A DNA stretch of 64,000 nt from Zhengitettix transpicula. Taxonomy: Eukaryota; Arthropoda; Insecta; Orthoptera; Tetrigidae. Numbering within the stretch: position 1 is the first letter of the stretch; each line of letters starts with the position of its first letter. Location: positions 84,026,629 to 84,090,628 of the forward strand of contig CM073592.1 in assembly GCA_037074705.1 (NCBI GenBank), read 5' to 3'. The notes beneath the pieces were generated by a model. The model did not search any database. It was not told the DNA's origin and was given only the letters and a program-made list of their open reading frames with translations. A program made the translations under genes and the position numbers. Positions 11,601-21,500 of this stretch are shown one piece after another.

Positions 11601-11731
11601 ATTCCATTTTCCTGCATTTGGGGGAAACTATTCCAAAACTAAAATCACGTTCTGGTAAACAAGTAGGTGGAGATTCAGGACAGTCTCAGAGTTCTAGTGG
11701 TGCAAAGAAGAAGTCAAAGGGTAGACGATAA
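8610..11731 (+). CDS. SRP19: Signal recognition particle 19 kDa protein, 4 exons
   Basis: Exons: 8610-8662, 10013-10088, 10835-11015 and 11598-11731, giving 147 residues (human SRP19 has 144). The start MAALTSWTPNKKHSDRER runs into WICIYPAYINSKKTIAEGRR, the family's RNA-binding N-terminal signature. Exon 3 has AVENPTHQEIRDV, YSRE and YRGRIRVQL; exon 4 has IPKLKSRSG and a basic KKKSKGRR tail. SRP19 binds SRP RNA helices 6 and 8 and allows SRP54 to join the particle, in the nucleolus and then the cytosol. Three boundaries are GT/AG and in phase. The exception is the exon 2 donor, which reads AAG|GAAAAGT where AAG|GTAAAGT would fit. The next GT (10094) would shift the frame against exon 3. A 4-codon uORF (8573-8587) precedes the start if it is transcribed. 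The gene identity is certain; the exon 2 end is the weak point. Confidence 0.93.
9838..9992. repeat. Fold-back repeat (family P, two opposed fragments) in SRP19 intron 1
   Basis: AATAAATAGTTCTTGGTATTCAC near 9840-9862 is mirrored by GTGAATACCGAGAACTATTTC at 9935-9955, so the segment can fold on itself. The right part also carries AACGTTTCGATGAC and GCCATCTT, and its reverse complement ends cgggaaagacttcaatcttt (here 9970-9990 on the minus strand), which matches family P copies at 16401, 18963 and 22045. It ends about 20 bases before the exon 2 acceptor. Confidence 0.7.
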
Positions 11732-11813
11732 TTGTATTATTTTTCTGGTGTTTATATAAAAGCTCTAATTTTTATTACAAAATTATATTTGTTAAAGATT
11801 ACTGTTTTAATGC

Positions 11814-11819
11814 AATAAA
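11814..11819 (+). terminator. Poly(A) signal of SRP19
   Basis: AATAAA lies 83 bases after the SRP19 stop codon, giving a short 3' UTR. The convergent CIB2 gene has its own candidate signals about 520 bases further on, so the two transcripts need not overlap. Confidence 0.65.
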
Positions 11820-12339
11820 GTATGCTTTTATGTAATTCATTGATTCTTTCCTGTATTTCATTTTGTTTTATTTGTAACTATTTAGTTGTTTGACTTGTAA
11901 AACTGCTTCTACTATGATAATTGGAAGTTGATGATTACTATGATTTAGTTACGTTACTTAAATCTCATTTATGTCTTATCACAATCAGTTCATCTTTTGG
12001 AGCAAAATAGGAATATCTATCTATTTTTTAAAAAAGGTATTTTTATCAGTTAATAAATGCTCTTCACTGTATTGAAAAACTTTTATGTGCAATGCTGCAA
12101 CACCAAACTGGTATGGTGTGACAATAGAGAAAATTATTTTTTATTTTTCAAGTGTTTTAGAAAAAAATCAGAAAAGTCATGTTGTTATCAAGGTTTGTAC
12201 CATTTATGTTGGCTGATTAATATTTATTTGTGGTGAACAAATATAATTGATATATTATCATAAGAAACAAATAGAATTAATTTTACTTTGAAATACAGGT
12301 GATACTTTCAAAATAAAATGGTCATATTTATGTAGGTAT

Positions 12340-12349
12340 TTTATTTATT
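12340..12349 (-). terminator. Candidate poly(A) signals of the CIB2 homologue
   Basis: Two overlapping TTTATT sequences (AATAAA on the minus strand) lie about 220 bases past the CIB2 stop codon. They are the nearest canonical signals downstream on that strand. Confidence 0.45.
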
Positions 12350-12568
12350 TACTATATTTCTTGAAAATTGTACATATTAGCTGGCTTATATATATTTCTA
12401 AATTTTTATAGTTTCTTCAATTAGCATGGATGTGATATATTGCAAATTAGATATTTCTAATACAGCTGAATAGCTATACTTATTTAATTTGTAAAAAAAT
12501 CTAAAAATTGCTCTATTCAATTCAATCTTTAATGATATGCCATGATTCTTTGTGATACATAAAAAAAT

Positions 12569-15500
12569 TTATATACGAATGTGGAAAGTTGAGAGAAAGT
12601 CAGGAGCCCTTGTAATCACATGTTCAAACTCCATGAAGGATAGTCGGCCATCTCCGTCTACATCTGACTCTTCCACCACTTTTTCACAAACTTGGGCTAC
12701 TTCTTCTGGTGAAAGTTCATTGCAGGTTAAGAGCCGTAATGTGTGTTGCAAGTCTGATGGGCCAAGATGTTGGTCTCCATCAAAGTCTGTAAGAATAATA
12801 CTTTGTTTTGTATTGTACTCTTTTGGTCAAGTGTAAGCTCAAACTGACTTAGCATATATAAATAGTATTACAAGTTTTTATAAAATAACATCCTTTTACT
12901 CTCACTTCATCTTCCAGATAAATTGCAGCTTCTATCCTGCATTCTACACAGGCCAAACAAAAATACTTCCTCCTGTGTGAATATGTATGTATATTTCCAT
13001 TCTTTCTCACAATTTTTACATTTTTTTTAACTTCCTTTGAGAGAGAGAGAGATTGTTGGGCCCTCTGTACAACTAATTTCAAAATCCAAATTCGTTTTTA
13101 ACAAAATTTCAAGTTTTAATTAAGTACTATTGTATAAACATAATTTTAACCTTTCATTCTTCTCTTTAAAAAAAATACTTATTTTGTTACATTATATTGA
13201 TGCTTGATACCCAGGCAATTATTTTATTTATTTTTCGTTAAGTAATATAATCTCTAACTCATGGGCATCTATGGGAAAATTAGTCAATTGTAATACATGC
13301 ACATGCAGGACAGTCTTAACCTCTGCAAAATCATCATCTACTTATGTAGATGTCACACTGCCTGATAAAACAGGTTGCAACTTTGTGGTAGTAATAGGTG
13401 GCACATATGTCCTATACTTCATTCTGTAACCAATCACAAAAAGCTGCTTACAAAATTAAGAAAACATAGCATTCTCCAAGACAATTATTGCAACCTGTTT
13501 GTCTACTCTCTGATTTTCAGGGACCTAGTCCATAAAAACAGTCCTCTTAGTTTCAAAAACAAAACATGACACAAAGTATGTTCTTCTAAAAAATTTTATT
13601 TTATTTTGGAATTTCAATTGTTAATGTGCATTTACGTCAATTCAGGAGCCTTTGATACATCTTCAATCACATTGTTACAGAATTTTACAGGCCAGTCTCT
13701 ATTTCATTTTGGAACTGACAGTCAAAAAGCACTTGCTCCACTTTCATACTGAATGTTAGTAATTTTTTGCAGTTGAGTAAGCAATAGTTAATGAACCGTC
13801 ATCTTCATTGGTTACATGGGAAACATGAATTTTGAACAAGCATCACATCTTACAATGAAGGAAAGCTTATTAAATGTAACAAATTGCATAATTTAATCTA
13901 GGGGTTGAAATCAAATCTGGAAAATACATACCATATATTTTAAAGGCATAAAAAACTTTAATATCCCTTGGTGCCTGTTCACTGAAAACTGACAAAAGAT
14001 CAAGAAAGTCTTCAAATGTCAGATTTCCTTTCCTATCTCTGGAAAATACCTCACAAATACGCTGACGGAATGGATTTTCCTGAAACAGTAAAATAACCAC
14101 AAATTGAAGGAAGTGTATTTAAAGAAGTAATGATATTTTATAAATAAATTCAATTTTAAGTCAGAAAAAAATTATTAATTAAATTAACATTTCATTGCTT
14201 AACCTAATCAGGTTCAAGTTAATTTTTTTTATGGATAGGTCTTTCTATGCTGACTGCCATTTCCGAAAATTATAAGAGAATAATAGAGTCTATGTTCCAT
14301 GACGGTATACTGTAATTACCTATGATGAGGTCACAAATTAAAAGATGAAACGTTTATTTAATTAATAAATTCTTTTTTTTCTTACTTATAATTGGCTGAT
14401 GTTTATTTATTTATTAGTTTTCTCAATAGTCAGAATATATATTTATGTGTAATGACATTTTGTTATAGAATAAACCAGTAATTATAATTGTGCCCTTTAA
14501 TATAATTAAAGAATTTGATGTTTTTATTCAGTGTGTAATACCTGATTAGTAACTATTTTATTCTTTTACTGTTAAATTATTATGTCCACTGTATTTATTA
14601 TATTAGCCTTTAGAACTCGGTGGTTATTTCAGTATACCATCATGGAACTTAGACTATTATTCTCTTATTTGCGAGTTCTATGTAGTAATTTTGGTACGGA
14701 GTTTAGGATGCTCAGATATGTGGTGGTAGTTCAGTACACAATTCATTCAACAATACGTGAGACTTTTTTAAATTGATTTGTTTTAAAATTATTAATAAAT
14801 TGATTGTTTAATTTACTTATAATTATTATTTCAAAATCTTTTAATTAACATACCAAGAAAATGTACAGTATCATATGTAACTTGTATAAAGTTTTTGAAC
14901 TAAACATTTATTAGTAGGATTTGCTTTTGAATGTATTAAGAAATAACTTTGTGGATTTTAAATGGCTACTCTCAAAAAACATGGACAGGAATTTGAACTA
15001 CAAAATATTAAAAACACAGACAAAATGATTATCAGGCATAATTTGCTAGAGATTCCTTTACTTTATATCTGTTGGGTGACTGTAAGAACATAGGCAACAC
15101 TGATCCTTTTGGGTGTATTCTCTTGCTGAAACCTGATGAAGATCTATAGATGTCTAGGCAAACCTAGAATAGTTATGTTCATACTCTGGCACACTCCAAT
15201 CTCCTTCAATGCAGTAGATTTTCCTGGAGGGAATATTAATGCATTTTTGATTCAATATTTAATATTCCTGGTTTAGTACAAAACTCTGTATCTACCCAAG
15301 CAAATTTGTCTTATTACACCTGCTCATCAATCGTAAACATATCTCTCAAGAATCAAATTGTTCATTAACAATGTTTCTCTGAAAGATTCATAATCACTAC
15401 AATATGTCAAGAAGGTTGCGGAATCATGCCTTTCTTTATATTCCAACTTTTTTCTTTTTATAACTGTTTAGAGATAATGTGGTGTAGGAGATAACAACTG

Positions 15501-18500
15501 AGAAAAACTAATTTACATGCAAATCAATTCTGAAGGTTTTGTTTCTCAATTTCTCTAGATGGTTTGCCAAACAATATTGCGTAAAGGTCATTTGTGATAA
15601 TATTTCCACGTCTTCCCCCTTCAATGTCTTCCTTAACATTAGTTTCATAAATCTTCGGTTCAGTCATATGTTGTCACAATAAGATTCACCTTTAAAGGTA
15701 AACTGGATTAAATTTTACAATTGATCACATGGAAGATGTGAGCAGTTTGCATCTTCATAAGCCTCTGGATGAGCTTTTTGACTTATAGTTTTGCAACCAA
15801 AATTTTTCTTATATAATTTAGAATGTTGACACAGGCCAATTGTTATCACAGTTCTGTTGAGAACCTGATGTATTGGAGTTAGATCTTTGGAATATTTATC
15901 ATGTGGGATGTAACGAAATTGAACAAGTGCTGAGAGGTTATGGCCTAACTGTCCTTATTACTTAATACTCAATTGCTTTTGCAATATTAGCTCTACCTGT
16001 ATTTTGCCTTGCCTCACAAATAGAATGGGTACTTTATCGCAGCCTTCAATGCAAATTTGTGGCAACAAGTTTGTTTGATGAACATTTAGAGATGTTTTAG
16101 TATTGAAAATATAATATCTTAGCCTTCAACATAGTGCATGTTAGATGTCTAGGTTTAGTAGGTGAAATGTGTGATAGATTCGTACTCCATGCTTGATTCA
16201 TCTATCATAATTTATACCTGGATATGAATTTTGAGCTTTGCGCAGTGAGGAACAAGTTTTCTACCTGTTTAGATGTTAGAGAGTGGTTTTACAAAATGAA
16301 AGGCAGTGCAGTGTTTGGAAACTTACATTGATGGCAACAACCACTTGGATTTGGGAATTGTTAGTGCCTTATATTAACAAATATAATAATATTACATCAT
16401 CAAAGATTAAGTCTTTCCCGGTGAAGTTGCTCAATAAATAGTTCTCGGAATTCACACGGGTTTTGCATATTTATATTTACACAGCGTGTAAATTTATTGA
16501 ATAATGTTCCAGGTTGCCGGTATGGTCTTGTAAGCAAATAGTTTATTCTCAGTGATTAAAATTTAGATGATTGAGATAAGTCAGTCATTCGTGTTTTAAT
16601 TAATTTTGTTAGACAGTTTCTAAGCTCTGGAAATTGCATGGCATCAAGCCAGAATAGGAGCTGGGATAACGTAACATTTAGGCAGTCATGGAATTTAAAA
16701 TATAATAAATATCAGGGGTTGTTGACGGTTTTATTTATCTTTATAATACGTATTTAAATTTAATATCGTATAGTAAATTAAACACTGAGATTATGAAGCA
16801 AATATTAATAATAGTTTTAATTAATTTAATATTCAAAATATAAATTGAGAACTATTTTTTATTAAGGTACCGGCTGTATTCTATTGAATAACAGGTTGCA
16901 ATTGTTTTTTTTTAATTTAATATGGTGTCAGATAAGACATTAACTTCGAAATTTCGTTTACTGCGTAGCCTAGTTGAGTGTCTTCCCAGTGTGCAACTAA
17001 TCAGCTTCAATAATCGCCTAGAACCTGACCGCATTAGGTCGTTGTCGTGTATTTATACCGCGCTCGTGTCGTGCCAACGTCAGAATATCCTCCCTTCCCT
17101 CAATATGCGGCACCCGTCATCGCTCGTGACTACTGCTACAGCGTCATGTGTGTCAGATCTTTCCTAAAGACCTTCGTGCATTGATATTTTCCTTATCTTA
17201 TTTTTTACGTATGGTACATTAATATACAACACATATTTAGGCTTACTTTTAATCACGAATATTTTATGGTATAAATAGAATAAAAATTAAATGAGATACA
17301 CAGGTTTACCCGCAACTCAGGCAATTTCTCCATATTCTCCAGAGGAACTCGTACAGACACGGGTTCGTCGCCAGTCATACTTTTCGGGACCAGATCCGGG
17401 CTGATTTCCCGAAAACGCTTATGAACTCTGAAATATTCAATGAGAATAAATATTGTGAGAACTATAGATCATCAATAATGAAAGTAAAATATAAATTATC
17501 ATGTTCCGTGATTTAAATTTTGCAATATAATATCGCTTACAACGCTTTACTGTCACTTAATGTACGTTTCCAGGGACATGTTGCGCGTCATTGATTTTAC
17601 TGGTTCCACTATACTGTGACTTCTGCAACATTATTTGTATATAGTTTGTACTGTTAATCAGATAGTGTTTCTTGAGTGATTTTACGGTTAGTTGAGCGAA
17701 TATGGACAACTCAGCTTTTGTGGTAGAGGAACTTTTTTTTGAGCAAGAAGACGTTCGGAAGGAGCCTATAAATCATTGATCAGAGAGGGTACGAGAATTT
17801 TGTTAGAATAACAGCAAGTGATTTTGAATTTTTACTAAATCTTGTCAGGTCGGAGATTAAACAGGAAATGTCGAGAACCAATATAGTCACGTCAATTTCC
17901 TTTGACCCGGCACCGCTTTTCTTACTCTTTTTTTATTTTAATTTGTTCTCTGAGGTATTGCGACTTCAGTGAGCGCAGTTTCTTCTCAACTTCTTTGAAG
18001 GTGCGTTCCATAATATCATAAATGCGTTGCTGGGCATAGTTTCTATGGTTGTTATGGTTTTAATTTGTCATATTCCACAACTCAGTCTCCTGTTCATACA
18101 GTTCTACAGGTTTCGCCACTTTACGTTTAGGCCATTTCATCATAAAACAAACACTGACGCAACACTGAAAATATTACAACCTGGACGGCGAGTGTTGTCT
18201 GCACTACGCATACGCGTGTAATGGTAACATGTTGGAGTCCGTTTCCATTGTCCATGCAACAAGTTGAGCCCCCCCCCCCCCCCCCACTCCCCTAACATTA
18301 AAGATAATACACAGGAAATGAATTTTTTATTAAGTCACTGTTTGAATAACAACTTAGGCGTCTAGATTAGTGTCCAAATTTGTTAATCGCCTTGTCAATG
18401 AATTCATTGTCCTCTTTTCTTGTAAGCATGCAGCAGTGCTACATGTTGTCGCTGATTGTCGCGCATATCGCTAAGTAAAAAGCTTGAATCAATTCTTTAA

Positions 18501-21500
18501 AAGAATAGATAAAATTTTTCAGATTTTCCCCTTGCCTTTTGCTGTTACAGAACTTAGTGCAATGTCGTTGTCTTTGAGAGATAACAGTATTTCATTTTCG
18601 TCGATGGGTGTTCTTGTAGAATCACTTATATTATTATCACCTTCCTTTAGAATGTTTTCAAAGAATATATTTTTATCCGTTTCAAGATTTTTGGATCATG
18701 AAAGAAAATGCGTTAGAAAGTTTAATTTCTAACTTCTTCAGACGTGCTGGTTTAAAACAAACTTTTCAGAGGATTCGATCCTTTATTACAAATTTTCTCC
18801 ATGAAAACAGACGAACAGATTGGGCTGATGTAGTAGTTTAAGTTCTGTTATGTTCAGAACAGTATTTCTGTATACATTAATCTAAATTAATTTATCCTAT
18901 ATTTTATACTTTTAATAAAAAATTACATTGCATGATTAATTAATAATTTAACCTTTGTTGGTCCTAGAAGATGTGAACGGTGGGGGTCGTCGAAACGGCG
19001 TGTTTTACCAATGCCAACTAGGTGGAAACCCTATAACATTTATAACAATATATTCCGGGAAATCGTACAGAAATTAATTTCTTTTTATTTTCCCAGAACC
19101 TTAGATAATTGATATCGTCTATTTCCGAAACGTGTATTTACAGATAGGCTGTTCTCGCATTGTACCTTTACTTCCTCGAGTGAAAGTATGTTTTGTGATT
19201 CCCAGAAATACCTTAAAATTCGAGTCAATTTCTGATGGACAAACAAGGAAAACGTTAAGGGCGATTATTTATGGTTGTCTGACTAACTACCTGAGTCAAC
19301 CCTTCATCCAAAACTGGCTTGTTTACAAGATATTGCTTTACGGAATTCCCCAAAGTAACTTGTTAATCTACACGCTAACTTTCAGTTTCCATCTTTCCTG
19401 TCCATATTAATTAATCATTTTTCATTGTCAAATAATTCTCAGTTGCTTATATAAATATTTAATTTATATATTTACAAGAATAAACTATAATAAATTTAAT
19501 TTAATATTTTTTTATTCCTCTTAAGAGAAATGTTGATCTATACATTTTAGATATTGATATGATTGCTTCGATTCAGTGGTAACAATAATAACATAAATGC
19601 ATTTTATAGTATATTATCTTTCAAAAATTATATTCCTGTTGGAATACGAATATTAACCAATTCTTTATATCAATAAGTCGTTATTATAACGGGAATTTAT
19701 TATTAGTCTTCTCTTATGCAAATCAATCACCTGTAAAAAATCAGATATCGTTTTGATGGGAGACAGCTCTATATTGATGAGAAAATAAAGTTAATTAAAT
19801 TACATCAATGTAATTATATTTGACGCCACAGGCGTAGTGTGGGTTTCAGCCGCCTGGGGCGTGGGCCAAATTCGCCGCCCCCTATTTAGGTGTTTTAATC
19901 CAAAATTTACAAAAATTCTGATATTCTGTCGCCCTCAAAAAGTGTCTCCCGGAGAAGCTCGCCCCCGCCACACTACGTCAAATTTGTCTATCTTTCCTAT
20001 TATTAATCAAATAAATTCATTGGAAATCATCAATCTTTATCTTTTAATTCTACAATTGTAGCAGTGCCTATATCAAAAGAGGAAATATTGAATTCCCTTA
20101 CTTCGGCTCTAAAAATGAATGAATAATAATAATAACTGTAGAGCCGTTTTTATCATCTCCGGATTCCTTAACACTTTTAAGAATTCATAACTTTTTCTTT
20201 ACGAAATCTGCTGTCTTGTAATAGTTAATGATGACATTATTTTATGGGTATTGGTCAGCTTCGTTTTGAAACGTGTTTCCTCCCCCGCCCCCTTTCTCTG
20301 CGTCCATCTGTGTCTGTCTGTTTCTCTAAGTCATTACTAGTGCGAGTAAATTTCCTTCCACAGAAAGAAACTTTTCTATTATTTCAATTAGTTCTGGGTG
20401 ATTGGGCAGAATTTGGATTCTTTTGCTAAGAAATATGCGATATAAAGGTCTTAAAATTAGACTAACTTAGCCACCGTAGTCGAAAAATATTGTTTAATTT
20501 TCGGTTTCGAATGAAGTAGAACTAAATAATACAAATTATTTTTTATTCTCAAGGCTCCTGTAACACCGACTAAGACAGATATTTTGGAGTTTCATAATCG
20601 TCAGTGAGTCCATTATTATGAGAATATACTTTCAAATTCAGTGTGTAAATTGCCATCGTTAGGTTAGTTTAACATGAATCAGGCGCATCATAGCGAGACT
20701 AAATAAGCCATTCCTCGTTGTACTTACCGCAGGATTTCCTTTCTTGTGAAGAATGTACAGTCCTGAAAATATTGATAATCAAGTATTAATAAAAATTGTC
20801 TTTATTCGTTCATGTCATATGCTCCTGAGTAATTCAGGTCAGTAAAGTGCGGACGTTAGGATAATTGGGACCAAAATGAATCACACTCGCTTTGTTTAAA
20901 CCTATATAATTGTTACGCGATACTTGTTCTTATAATCTTGCTAGCAAGTACGGATACACCAGATGTTATTTGTGCAGTAGATGGCCGTTCAGAAAATTCA
21001 TCTCAGACATGAATTTGACAGGAGAAATGTCCTCCCAAGGATGCGTGTGAAATTATCAGCTAGATCCTTCGAAAAGCAACTCGGAATTTTGAGCAACGCT
21101 GATGGAGGCAGCCACAAGTGGTGGTGAGGGCGTTAGTTCTGAAGATTGCGAATGAGTAAGTGCAAATCAACAGCTCTATTTTAATTACGGCTGAACTGTT
21201 TTACACATTAATTAAATTATGTGGATGTACCCACTGATTTCTCCTCTTTCCAATTTTTTTGACATACCAATAACTCGCAATAACTTCATCCTCACTCGAC
21301 GACGAACTCATGATTACTAAGCTCCTGCTGCTACATTTTTCCCCGGCTCATGGCTTCGGTATGAACCTCACTTATTTTACGATGAAAATCGTGTATCTAA
21401 CGTTTCTGCGATAAATATCTTACCGCTCTGGGGAGAACCCGGCTTAATTATTATTCGTAAAGTTCTGGCGAAATGATGACAGTCGTCGGCACGTCGTGTG

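Noticed and set aside
12552..12836. 94-codon plus-strand ORF over the last CIB2 exon
   Set aside because: It is the antisense shadow of the conserved EF-hand exon.
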